Shown here: positions 25,834 through 34,148 of the stretch, one piece after another
Layout: each line of letters starts with the position of its first letter
Position numbering within the stretch: position 1 is the stretch's first letter
NCBI GenBank assembly: GCA_002498375.1
Contig: DAHC01000005.1
Coordinates: 87,149-151,148, forward strand
Direction: 5' to 3'
DNA: 64,000 bases
Origin: Methanocorpusculum sp. UBA424
GTDB taxonomy: Archaea > Halobacteriota > Methanomicrobia > Methanomicrobiales > Methanocorpusculaceae
Made by a program: the position numbers and the translations under genes
The notes under the pieces: model-generated
The model's input: the letters and a program-made list of their open reading frames with translations, nothing else
The model's database searches: none
Told to the model about the DNA's origin: nothing

Positions 25834-27758
25834 TGCCGCCCATGGGTCGGGGACCGCGGGGCGGCAAGCGGCCGGGCATGCCCGTTGTCGGAAAGAAACC
25901 CAATGATGTGAAAAAGACGCTGAAACGTCTTCTTTCCTATCTGCCGGGTATGTACAAGGTAACGCTTGGTGCCGTTGTCGTTTGTATCATCCTCAGCACT
26001 CTTGCGGGCGTGATCGGTTCACTCTTCCTGGAAGTGCTGATCGATGACTACATCACGCCGCTTATCGGTGTGGAAAATCCGGTGTTCACAGGGCTTCTGC
26101 AGGTCATCCTCTTCATGGCGGTCATCTTCCTCTGCGGTGTTCTTTCAACGCTTATCTACAGCAGACTGATGGTCATCATTTCCCAGGGGGTCATGAAACG
26201 GATCCGTGACGACATGTTTGTCCATATGCAGAAGTTACCCATCAGATACTTCGACACGCATAAGTTCGGCGACACGATGAGTCATTACACAAACGATACC
26301 GAGACGCTCCATCAGATGCTTGCGCAGAGCGTTCCCCAGGTGTTCTCCTCGATCATCACCATCATCTTCGTGTTCGTCGCGATGATCTATACAAGCGGCC
26401 CGTTGACGATCCTCGTTGTGGTCATGGTGATCGTGCTGTTCTTTGTGATGAAAAACATCGGGGGAAAGAGTGCGGTCTATTTCGTCCGTCAGCAGAAGTC
26501 GCTTGGTACCGTGAACGGGTACATTGAAGAGATGATCAACGGGCAGAAGGTCATCAAGGTTTTCTGTCACGAGGATCAGGTCAAAGCGGAGTTCGATGTG
26601 ATGAACGACGAACTCCAGGGACATGCGAAGTCGGCCAACACCTTTGCGAATATCTTCATGCCGATCGTCATGAATCTTGGAAATATCCAGTATGTTCTGG
26701 TGGCCGTCGTCGGCGGAGCACTCGCGATCGGCGGGGTCGGCGGTCTGACCCTTGGAGGGATCGCGGCCTTCCTGCAGCTGAGTAAAAGTTTCATGATGCC
26801 GGTCAGTCAGGTTTCCCAGCAGCTGAGTTCCGTTGTCATGGCATTGGCCGGCGCAGAGCGGATCTTCAAACTGCTGGACGAACCGGCTGAGGAGGATACG
26901 GGAGACGTCACGCTGGTCAATGCGCAGTATGAAGGTGAAGGATCGGTCCTTACCGAGGCGCCGGCATATACCGGTATCTGGGCATGGAAGGAGATCGTGG
27001 ACGGCTCTCCGGTCTATACAAAACTGGAGGGGGATGTGCAGCTCCGCGATGTGAGCTTCGGCTATACACCGGACAAGGAGGTGCTGCATGACGTGTCTGT
27101 CTATGCAAACCCGGGTCAGAAGGTGGCGTTCGTTGGGGCGACGGGTGCCGGGAAAACGACGATCACGAATCTGATCAACCGGTTTTACGATGTGCAGGAG
27201 GGCGAGATATTGTATGACGGCATCAATGTGAAGCGGATCAGAAAAGCCGATCTTAGGCATTCGCTCGGGATCGTTTTGCAGGATACGAATCTGTTTACGG
27301 GGACGGTCCGGGAAAATATCAGGTACGGGAAGCTGGATGCGACGGATGAGGAGGTGTATGCGGCGGCGCGTCTTGCAAACGCACATGACTTCATCACGAG
27401 ACTGCCCGACGGATACGACACGATTCTGGAAGGAGACGGGGGAAGTCTTTCCCAGGGTCAGCGGCAGCTTTTATCGATCGCCCGGGCGGCGGTGGCAAAT
27501 CCTCCGGTGATGATCCTGGACGAGGCGACGTCGAGTATCGATACGCGAACGGAGGCGATCGTTCAGGCGGGTATGGATTCCCTGATGAAGGGACGTACGG
27601 TCTTTGTGATCGCTCACCGGCTTTCCACCGTGCAGAATGCGGACGTGATTATGGTTCTCGAGTCGGGAAGGATCATCGAACGCGGGACGCATACGAAGCT
27701 TATCTCCGAGAAGGGCAAGTATCATCAGCTGTATACGGGCGCATTCGAGCTGGAATAA
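25833..27758 (+). CDS. ABC exporter half-transporter, second of a pair
   Basis: This 641-residue half-transporter begins with a basic, glycine-rich tail and then six TM segments. It has a canonical nucleotide-binding domain with Walker A GATGAGKTT, signature LSQGQRQLLSIARAA, Walker B VMILDEATSSID (catalytic Glu present) and H-loop VIAHRLST. An insert of about 60 residues separates the membrane and ATPase domains (TGDVTLVNAQYEGEGSVLTE, then IWAWKEIVDGSPVY). With the preceding subunit it forms a heterodimeric exporter with one degenerate and one active site. A T-rich tail after the stop (27760-27775) looks like an archaeal terminator. Confidence 0.92.
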   Translation: MPPMGRGPRGGKRPGMPVVGKKPNDVKKTLKRLLSYLPGMYKVTLGAVVVCIILSTLAGVIGSLFLEVLIDDYITPLIGVENPVFTGLLQVILFMAVIFLCGVLSTLIYSRLMVIISQGVMKRIRDDMFVHMQKLPIRYFDTHKFGDTMSHYTNDTETLHQMLAQSVPQVFSSIITIIFVFVAMIYTSGPLTILVVVMVIVLFFVMKNIGGKSAVYFVRQQKSLGTVNGYIEEMINGQKVIKVFCHEDQVKAEFDVMNDELQGHAKSANTFANIFMPIVMNLGNIQYVLVAVVGGALAIGGVGGLTLGGIAAFLQLSKSFMMPVSQVSQQLSSVVMALAGAERIFKLLDEPAEEDTGDVTLVNAQYEGEGSVLTEAPAYTGIWAWKEIVDGSPVYTKLEGDVQLRDVSFGYTPDKEVLHDVSVYANPGQKVAFVGATGAGKTTITNLINRFYDVQEGEILYDGINVKRIRKADLRHSLGIVLQDTNLFTGTVRENIRYGKLDATDEEVYAAARLANAHDFITRLPDGYDTILEGDGGSLSQGQRQLLSIARAAVANPPVMILDEATSSIDTRTEAIVQAGMDSLMKGRTVFVIAHRLSTVQNADVIMVLESGRIIERGTHTKLISEKGKYHQLYTGAFELE

Positions 27759-28071
27759 GTATTTTTTTTATTTTTGGAATAGGGGGGGTGGAGGATAAGA
27801 GAGGGCTTTCTCATGTATCCACACCCAGCCTACCCTTCCCTCTATAAAATATCAGGCTCAGTCGCACGTCTCCTTCGAAAACTTACCTGGGTCGAGTTTT
27901 CCCCTCCCAAAAATACGGTCTCCACTCGCAAATCTATCGATTTGCTCAGCTAAGGGCGAGCCTGTTCGCAAACCTTCGATTTGCTCTCCGACTCGGGTCT
28001 ACGACCCTCGCTTGACGGCTCACCCCGCTCAATCATCTATTTGTCCCATCACCGCCAAATCTATATCACCA
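27759..28071. repeat. Intergenic stretch with hairpin-word repeats
   Basis: After a T-rich terminator-like run, the stretch holds GCAAATCTATCGATTTGC (27928), the near-hairpin GCAAACCTTCGATTTGC (27968) and GGGTCTACGACCC (27996), with the spacer TCAGCTAAGG between the first two. These match the style of the 23-kb repeat field. No gene is seen. The last 30 bases before 28072 should contain the rio2 promoter (AATCTATATCACC). Confidence 0.7.
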
Positions 28072-28932
28072 ATGCCCATTGATGCAGACATCATAAAATC
28101 GCTCCATAAATACGAAATACGCATCCTCCACGCCCTCGAGCGGATGATGAAACACTACCGCTGGGTCCCCGAAGACGACCTCCGTGCCGCCGTCAAACTT
28201 TCCCCTCCTGAAATGAAATACCGTCTCGGCAACCTCATTCACCGGGACCTCATCCGTTCCGACTCCGTCCCCTACAAAGGCTACACCCTCGTCTTCGCCG
28301 GTTACGACGCCCTCGCTTTATCCGACCTCGCCGGCAAAAAAACCATCTCCGCCCTCGGCAGCATGGTCGGCGTCGGCAAAGAATCCGAAATCTACGAAGC
28401 CCTCGGTTTTGGCATCGTCATCCTCAAACTCCACAAAGTCGGCCAGAGATCCTTCCAGACCCTCAAAACCAACCGTGAATACATGCCCGGCGAAGGACAT
28501 TGCCCCTGGATATTCGCCTCCGCAAAATCTGCAGAACGGGAATACGAAGCGCTCAAGGCCCTAAACGGCAAAGTCAGCGTCCCGGTCCCCATCGACATCA
28601 ACCGGCACGTCATCGTCATGTCCCAGGTCCCGGGCGCCAACCTCATCCGCTGCGTCCTCGAAGACCCCGACACCATCTACCGGCAGATCCTCGACGAAGT
28701 CAAAAAAGCCTACGCCGCAGGATTCATCCACGGAGACCTCTCCGAATACAACATCATGACCGACGGGGAAACCGTCTGGCTCATCGACTGGCCCCAGTGG
28801 ATCCCGCCCACCCATCAGAACGCCGACGCCGTTCTCAGGCATGACCTTGAAAACGTCATCACCTACTTCGCAAAGAAATATCAGACAAAATACGATCTCG
28901 AAGAGGCCGTTTCTTTCGTAACAAAACCATGA
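28072..28932 (+). CDS. rio2: RIO2-type serine protein kinase
   Basis: The 286-residue protein has the RIO2 N-terminal winged helix (about 1-85; EIRILHALERMMKHYRWVPE) and a RIO kinase domain. The nucleotide-binding region is GVGKESEIYEAL, the catalytic loop FIHGDLSEYNIM and the metal-binding loop WLIDWPQ. RIO2 acts as an ATPase switch in late small-subunit ribosome maturation. The start at 28072 excludes 20 upstream codons that fall in repeat-derived sequence. The 3' end overlaps the DUF460 gene by 4 bases. Confidence 0.93.
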   Translation: MPIDADIIKSLHKYEIRILHALERMMKHYRWVPEDDLRAAVKLSPPEMKYRLGNLIHRDLIRSDSVPYKGYTLVFAGYDALALSDLAGKKTISALGSMVGVGKESEIYEALGFGIVILKLHKVGQRSFQTLKTNREYMPGEGHCPWIFASAKSAEREYEALKALNGKVSVPVPIDINRHVIVMSQVPGANLIRCVLEDPDTIYRQILDEVKKAYAAGFIHGDLSEYNIMTDGETVWLIDWPQWIPPTHQNADAVLRHDLENVITYFAKKYQTKYDLEEAVSFVTKP

Positions 28933-31247
28933 GCTCTCTCGTATTCGGCATCGATAAGATCACAGGTCCCACGCACACTTCTCCGGGCGGTCTCTACGCC
29001 CTCGTCCGGGTAGTCGACAAAAGGATCGAATCCGAAGAACGCAGTCTCACCCTCCAGCATCTCCTCCACCTCATCAATACCGAGAAACCGGAGATCGTTG
29101 CGCTCGGCTCGCTCCGCGATATCGCCCCCGACGCACGCTCTCTTTTTACCCTCACGGAATCCCTTCCCTTTGGCACGAAGCTTGTCCTCATCGCCTGCAT
29201 CGGGGCAAAATCCGCCCCTCTTCCAAAACTTGCCGAGCGGTACAACCTCCGCTATGATGCCTCTAACCCCATGGAACAGGCCAAGATCTCGGGTCTTATC
29301 GCCTCCTTTGGAGGAGGATACGAGATCCGGACCTTCGAAGGGGTCACGACCATCACCGTCTCGAGAGCCCGCCCCCCGATCCGCACGCATCAGAACCGGT
29401 ATATTCGCCGCATGCAGGGCTCCCTCATGTCCATCTCCCGCGAGATCGAGGCCGGCCTTCTTGCAAACGGCATCATGTTCACCTCGTCGATCTCAAGGTC
29501 CTTTCGCGGCGAGCGGATCGTCGAGTTCACCGTCTCCGCTCCCCGTTACGATGTCCCCGTCTCCTCGCGGACATCCGCCGGCGTCTTCGTCCGGGTTGCC
29601 GGAACGAGAAAGGAGGTCCCCGATTTCCTCCCTCTCTCGAAGAGACCGCCCTACCTGATCGTCGGCATCGATCCGGGCACGACCGTAGGGATCGCCGCAC
29701 TGAATCTCGACGGCGATCTGGTCCATCTCTCCAGCACCCGGGCACTCGGCCAGGCCGAGATCATCGCGGCCGTCTCCGCGGTCGGCCGGCCTGTTTTGAT
29801 CGCCACCGACAAGGCCGAGATGCCGTTTGGGGTGGAAAAAGTCAGACGGGCCTTCTCCGCCGTCGCCTGGACCCCGGCGAAGGATGTCCTGATCAAAGAA
29901 AAGTATGATCTTGCCGAAGGCTACGACTTTGCAAACGATCACGAACGCGACGCCCTTTCGGCCGCGGTGATGGCCTACCGGAGTTATGCGAACAAGTTCG
30001 ACTCGGTTCAGAAACGCATGCCGCCGGGAACCGACATAGACATGGTCAGAGCCGGGATCATCCGCGGCCTCTCCCTCGAGCAGATCCTCGAAGCGCTGAA
30101 GCATCCGGAGGAACTTCCCGAAGAGCCGGCGGTCGTCGTGGAAGAGGTCGTCCCCGACGAAAAGGACGAACGCATCGCCCGGCTCGAAGAGACCGTTGCC
30201 AAACTGCGTAAACTTGCCGGCAGCTTATCCGAAGAGGTCGAAGTGAAGGACAAGGCGATCGCAGCTCTGCAGAAACGGCTTGTTTTCGAACGGGAAGAGC
30301 GCAACGCAGAGATGCTCTCCTCCGAAGCGATCATTTCCCGCGATACGGAGCTCGCTCAGGTGAAAAAGGCGCTTCGAAAAGAAGAGCGCCGGAGCAAGAC
30401 GCTTCGGACCAGACTCGAGCGGATGAAGCATTACATCTCCCTGCAGGCAGGCGACGGCTGCACGGCGCTGAAGGTCCTCCAGCTGCTTGCGAAGGATCAT
30501 GTGAAGAATCTGGACGACGAGATGGGGGTCGGCGAGGAGGATATCCTGTATATCCTCACGATCGACGGCTGGGGAAAGACGGTGATCCGCGATCTTGCCG
30601 AGGCGAAGATCGGGGCGGTCATTCTGCCGCGGCTGACCTATCAGCGGGCACGCAGCCAGCATCTTATCGAGGAGTTCCGGGAGGCTGACATCCCGATACT
30701 GGACGGAGCGAACCTTTCTCCCCGCGTGAAGGGAAAGATCGGTGTGGTGGACTCCGCCGCGTTCGAGGCTGCCATTGCCGAGTGGAAGACGACGCAGGAT
30801 GTCTACAAGAACGAGAAGAAGATCGGCGAGATCCACGGGATGGTGAAGGAGTATCAGGTGGAGCGGGTGAAAGATGTTCTGGAGAAAGGGATCGACCCGA
30901 CGCTGGTGTTCGAGGTGGACCGGGCAAAGCCCGAGACACCGCCGGCTCCCTCTTCCCCGGAAAAACCGTCTGCCGTGTTCAGACCAAAACCTGCCCCGCC
31001 TGCAGAAAAGCCTGCCCAAAGAGAAAAACCCGCCGCCAAACCGGTTCCTGCGGTCACAAAGCCTCGTCCGAAACCGGTTCCGGATTCTAAACCGGTGCCA
31101 AAACCCGTTCCAAAACCGGCGCCGAAAAAGGAAGCCCCGAAAAAACCCGCATCCTCCAAGAAGCCCGAGGCCGGATCCGCGGAGAAGATCCTGTTCGGCG
31201 TGCTCTCCGAGTACCGCGAGGAACGCAAAAAGGAGCTGAAGAAGTAA
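28929..31247 (+). CDS. DUF460 family protein with RNase H-like domain and coiled coil
   Basis: This 772-residue archaeal protein has an N-terminal domain (about 1-150), then an RNase H/RuvC-like segment with IVGIDPGTTVGIAALNLDGD near 240 and HERDALSAAVMAYRSY near 340. A long coiled coil follows (about 410-510; DERIARLEETVAKLRKLAGS), then a DUF460 C-terminal part. The last 90 residues are a low-complexity tail of Pro, Lys and Ala (KPRPKPVPDSKPVPKPVPKP). The catalytic Asp of the RuvC-like fold is present, so a nuclease or nucleic-acid-binding role is plausible but unproven. It overlaps rio2 and thiL, suggesting a ribosome or RNA link. Confidence 0.85.
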   Translation: MSSLVFGIDKITGPTHTSPGGLYALVRVVDKRIESEERSLTLQHLLHLINTEKPEIVALGSLRDIAPDARSLFTLTESLPFGTKLVLIACIGAKSAPLPKLAERYNLRYDASNPMEQAKISGLIASFGGGYEIRTFEGVTTITVSRARPPIRTHQNRYIRRMQGSLMSISREIEAGLLANGIMFTSSISRSFRGERIVEFTVSAPRYDVPVSSRTSAGVFVRVAGTRKEVPDFLPLSKRPPYLIVGIDPGTTVGIAALNLDGDLVHLSSTRALGQAEIIAAVSAVGRPVLIATDKAEMPFGVEKVRRAFSAVAWTPAKDVLIKEKYDLAEGYDFANDHERDALSAAVMAYRSYANKFDSVQKRMPPGTDIDMVRAGIIRGLSLEQILEALKHPEELPEEPAVVVEEVVPDEKDERIARLEETVAKLRKLAGSLSEEVEVKDKAIAALQKRLVFEREERNAEMLSSEAIISRDTELAQVKKALRKEERRSKTLRTRLERMKHYISLQAGDGCTALKVLQLLAKDHVKNLDDEMGVGEEDILYILTIDGWGKTVIRDLAEAKIGAVILPRLTYQRARSQHLIEEFREADIPILDGANLSPRVKGKIGVVDSAAFEAAIAEWKTTQDVYKNEKKIGEIHGMVKEYQVERVKDVLEKGIDPTLVFEVDRAKPETPPAPSSPEKPSAVFRPKPAPPAEKPAQREKPAAKPVPAVTKPRPKPVPDSKPVPKPVPKPAPKKEAPKKPASSKKPEAGSAEKILFGVLSEYREERKKELKK

Positions 31248-32107
31248 TGGACGACCGCTCCCTTCTTGCATCCATACGCCATCTCATCGGCGAAGAAGAA
31301 ACGGTGGACGACTGCGCCTCCTTCGATCTTGGAGACGGGCGGATCCTTGTTTCCAGCACCGACATGCTGCATGAGACGACCGATTTTCCAAAAGGCATGA
31401 CCGAGTTCGAAAAAGGCTGGATGAGCGCCGCCGTCACGCTTTCGGATATCGCAAGCTGCGGGGCAGAACCAGTTCAGGTTCTCGTTGCCGTTGGTCTGGA
31501 CGATCCGTCCCGGCTCGTTCCATTCATGGAAGGCGCCGTTTCCTGCGCAGAACGCTTCGGTGCGAAGGTTGCCGGCGGGGATATCGACAGTCACACTGAG
31601 CTGACCGTCGTGACCACCGGTTTTGGGATCGTGGAAAAAACGCACTACTGCCGCCGGTCCGGCGCCCGTGCCGGCGATCTCGTCTGCATTACCGGGACAC
31701 CTGGGCTTGCCATGGCGGCGCTCGAAGGAGACGAGCGGTACAGGAAAAATCTGCTCACCCCGATCCCTCAGGTAGAAGCCGGACAGAAAATCGCCGCCGT
31801 CGGTGCCTCCTCGATGATGGATGTCTCGGACGGTCTTGCGATTTCCCTTTATGATATGGCGGACGCTTCAAACGTCGGGTTTGCGCTCGAGGCGGCAAAA
31901 TTCAATCTCCCGGACGTCCTTTTCGGCTCCGCACGGGAGTATTATCTCTACGGCGGCGGGGACTTTGGTCTGTTGTTCTGCATGAGTCCTTCGTTACTGC
32001 CGGCCCTCGATGCGGAGTACACCGTCATCGGAACGGTCGTTAAAGAAAAAGGGGTCTGGTGCGACGGGGAGCCTGTCGAAAAGCGGGGCTATGCTCACTC
32101 CTGGTGA
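31247..32107 (+). CDS. thiL: Thiamine-monophosphate kinase / AIR synthase-related protein
   Basis: The 286-residue protein has the ThiL layout: VDDCASFDLGDGRILVSSTD, DIASCGAEPVQVLVAVGL, AGGDIDSHTELTVVTTGFG and MMDVSDGLAISLYDMA. ThiL phosphorylates thiamine monophosphate to the diphosphate cofactor. The glycine-rich and Asp residues for Mg-ATP are visible. It starts at the stop of the DUF460 gene (one-base overlap). The 3' end overlaps the convergent UPF0146 gene by 13 bases. Confidence 0.85.
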   Translation: MDDRSLLASIRHLIGEEETVDDCASFDLGDGRILVSSTDMLHETTDFPKGMTEFEKGWMSAAVTLSDIASCGAEPVQVLVAVGLDDPSRLVPFMEGAVSCAERFGAKVAGGDIDSHTELTVVTTGFGIVEKTHYCRRSGARAGDLVCITGTPGLAMAALEGDERYRKNLLTPIPQVEAGQKIAAVGASSMMDVSDGLAISLYDMADASNVGFALEAAKFNLPDVLFGSAREYYLYGGGDFGLLFCMSPSLLPALDAEYTVIGTVVKEKGVWCDGEPVEKRGYAHSW

Positions 32108-32493
32108 GCCTTTACGTATCGGTGCAGCATAACGCCGTCCGTTACGATCCGTTCCCCGCCGTTCTCGTACAACTCGAAGCCCAGATGATAGATGATCAGG
32201 TCGGCGTTTACGCGAGTTGCAAGCTCGATCAGCGCAGGAACGATCTCCGTTCCCGGACGGATCGCGTAGATCACCTCGGCACAATAGAGTGAGACCGTCG
32301 GCTCGACACAGTCGTCGACCACCGCAGGAACCGGACCTTCTGCGTATGCGTGCACATCCGTGCAGAGGACCGGGATCCCCGCCGCCTGCACGATCTCTGC
32401 GGCCGTCGTTTTCCCGCCGAATCCCACTTCCACAGCCGAACGGTAGTTCCCCGCGATATACCGTCCGACAGCCGTCTCGATGCCGTTCCTCAT
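32095..32493 (-). CDS. UPF0146 family protein
   Basis: From ATG 32493 the protein is 132 residues. It has a truncated Rossmann/methyltransferase-like shape: YRSAVEVGFGGKTTAAEIVQ (a motif I-like turn), IPVLCTDVHAYAEG, then a segment starting IYAIRPGTEIVPALIELA and ending NADLIIYHLGFE. This matches archaeal UPF0146, of unknown function. The open frame extends 53 codons upstream into the archaemetzincin gene, which I reject. It shares a 46-bp divergent promoter region with archaemetzincin. Confidence 0.85.
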   Translation of the reverse strand: MRNGIETAVGRYIAGNYRSAVEVGFGGKTTAAEIVQAAGIPVLCTDVHAYAEGPVPAVVDDCVEPTVSLYCAEVIYAIRPGTEIVPALIELATRVNADLIIYHLGFELYENGGERIVTDGVMLHRYVKAHQE

Positions 32494-32539
32494 AGAATAA
32501 GGTACCTTTATCGCTTTGCACAAAGAAATACCTATACAA

Positions 32540-33148
32540 ATGGGGATACATCTTTTTTGGGACAGCCGCGTTCCTGTCGGCCTGTCGCGACCGGTTTCCG
32601 AGGAATTGTCTGCGGTTCTCGAGATGCCCGTCTCGCGGATAGACGACGGCATCTTTCCGCTCGAGGGGTTCGACCCGGTCCGAAACCAGTATGATGCTGT
32701 GAAGATTCTCCTGAAACTGGATATGTTCCGGAGAAGAATGCCCCAGCTTTTTAAGCCGGCCGATATGGATCTGGACTTTTACCATAAATTCAATCATCTG
32801 CATGAACGGATCCTTCTCGTGACGCCGGGCGATATCTATGAGCCACTGGCCGACTTCGTGTTCGGCCTCGCATACCCCAAGCTCGGCGTGGCGATCGTCT
32901 CGCCGCACCGTCTCCAGAATGAATTCTACGGGAAATATGCAGACGACTCTGCACTGATCGACCGGATCGTGAAAGAAGGAGCTCACGAGATCGGGCATCT
33001 GTTCGGGCTTGGTCACTGCGATAATCCCGGATGTATTATGTACTGTCCGCGGAATCTGGACGAACTGGACCGGAAGCGGAAATACTTCTGCGGAAAGTGC
33101 CGGGTCCAGCTGAACGGCGATACAACGGAGGATGATCTGTTCTTATGA
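32540..33148 (+). CDS. amzA: Archaemetzincin (M54 zinc metallopeptidase)
   Basis: The 202-residue protein carries the archaemetzincin motif HEIGHLFGLGHC (149-160) followed by CIMYC (165-169) and CGKC (184-187). The three His bind the catalytic zinc and the four Cys a structural zinc. The physiological substrate is unknown for the archaeal family. The start is ATG 32540, where similarity begins (MGIHLFWDSR); an ATG at 32516 is also in frame. The stop overlaps the start of the Cas1-like gene by 4 bases, so the peptidase and the Cas1 homologue are probably translationally coupled. Confidence 0.94.
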   Translation: MGIHLFWDSRVPVGLSRPVSEELSAVLEMPVSRIDDGIFPLEGFDPVRNQYDAVKILLKLDMFRRRMPQLFKPADMDLDFYHKFNHLHERILLVTPGDIYEPLADFVFGLAYPKLGVAIVSPHRLQNEFYGKYADDSALIDRIVKEGAHEIGHLFGLGHCDNPGCIMYCPRNLDELDRKRKYFCGKCRVQLNGDTTEDDLFL

Positions 33149-34077
33149 TCCCCTGGGTCACCGTCTGGGGGTATGGAGCCGAGATCAAATCGACCCGCGA
33201 CTCGCTGATCGTCCGGCAGAAAGGCAGTATGACCCAGTATCCGCTGGACGATATGCGGCATCTCCTTATCGCCGGGGGCCACTCTCTGCATACCTCGGTT
33301 CTGGAACGCCTCGCGGACCGCGGGATCGCCGTCTCCTTTTTCACGGCGCACGGGAAACCCGTCGGCGGGATCTACGGAAAAAGCGCCCCGTCTCTTGCGG
33401 CGCAGCAGCGGGATATCCCTGTCCACAAATTCGCGATGGCCTCGATCCGGTCTTCGCTGGATGAACGTCTGCGGTACATCAACGAACTTGCCGAGTTCGA
33501 TCCCGAAGGACTCTACTTCAAAGGAGAGTTCGATATCCTCACCGCCGCACGGGAAGAACTGGAGTATCTGATCACCCTTCCCGAAATCGGCCGGGCGTTT
33601 TCTCTGACGAAGACGATGTATTACGAAATCATCGGCAGAAAACTTCCCAAAGTGCTGGGCTACCGCCGGAGATGCCAGCCGCCGTTTATGGATCCGGTGA
33701 ACGTGATGATGTCCCACGGGTATGCGGTTTTGTATGCGAACTTCGCTCTTGCCTGCACGGGAGCGGGCCTTGATCTCTCCCGCGGCGCACTGTATGGTGA
33801 GATCGTCCCGGCTCCCGGCGGCCGCGGAGGGTGCGTTCTCGATCTCATGGAGCCTGCGACCGTGTCGATGGTCGACCGGGTGATTATCCAGATGGCGGCG
33901 GAAGGCCGCCTCGACGGGGCATACGAGGTCACGACCCGGTGTCTTTTATCGAACGAACTCAAAGAGGAGTTTATGAAGCGGCTGCACGGCTCGATCAATA
34001 CTGCGCTCATTGCTGAGAACGTGAACCGGTATGCCGATTCAGTGAAAGACGGCCGGGACATCGTCTTCCATTACTGA
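33145..34077 (+). CDS. Lone Cas1-family protein without CRISPR context
   Basis: The 310-residue protein has the Cas1 N-terminal domain (HLLIAGGHSLHTSVLERLAD, GIAVSFFTAHGKPVGGIYG) and C-terminal helical domain (PPFMDPVNVMMSHGYAVLYA at 179-198; CVLDLMEP at 230-237). Cas1 normally integrates CRISPR spacers using Glu, His and Asp. By eye the Glu position (about seven residues before Tyr159-Tyr160) is Phe or Ser, and the His position (GxLH) is Tyr217; Asp233 remains. It is therefore probably not a normal integrase. No repeat array or other cas gene is adjacent. It is coupled to archaemetzincin and comes before ychF. Cas1-solo proteins of this kind are known in archaea. Confidence 0.88.
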   Translation: MIPWVTVWGYGAEIKSTRDSLIVRQKGSMTQYPLDDMRHLLIAGGHSLHTSVLERLADRGIAVSFFTAHGKPVGGIYGKSAPSLAAQQRDIPVHKFAMASIRSSLDERLRYINELAEFDPEGLYFKGEFDILTAAREELEYLITLPEIGRAFSLTKTMYYEIIGRKLPKVLGYRRRCQPPFMDPVNVMMSHGYAVLYANFALACTGAGLDLSRGALYGEIVPAPGGRGGCVLDLMEPATVSMVDRVIIQMAAEGRLDGAYEVTTRCLLSNELKEEFMKRLHGSINTALIAENVNRYADSVKDGRDIVFHY

Positions 34078-34148
34078 TACCAAAGGCATAAGAGTCACTC
34101 GGCCCTAATTATAGGTCAGAGATACCTCGATACAAGGAAAGATACACA

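Noticed and set aside
26235..27386. 383-codon minus-strand frame opposite the second ABC gene
   Set aside because: It mirrors coding sequence of a canonical ABC ATPase and is rich in His, Asp and Arg without motifs.
33145..34077. A casposon carrying the Cas1 gene
   Set aside because: No family B polymerase, HNH or helicase genes are nearby, and no terminal inverted repeats or tRNA/EF-2 target duplications flank the gene. The neighbours look like resident core genes.
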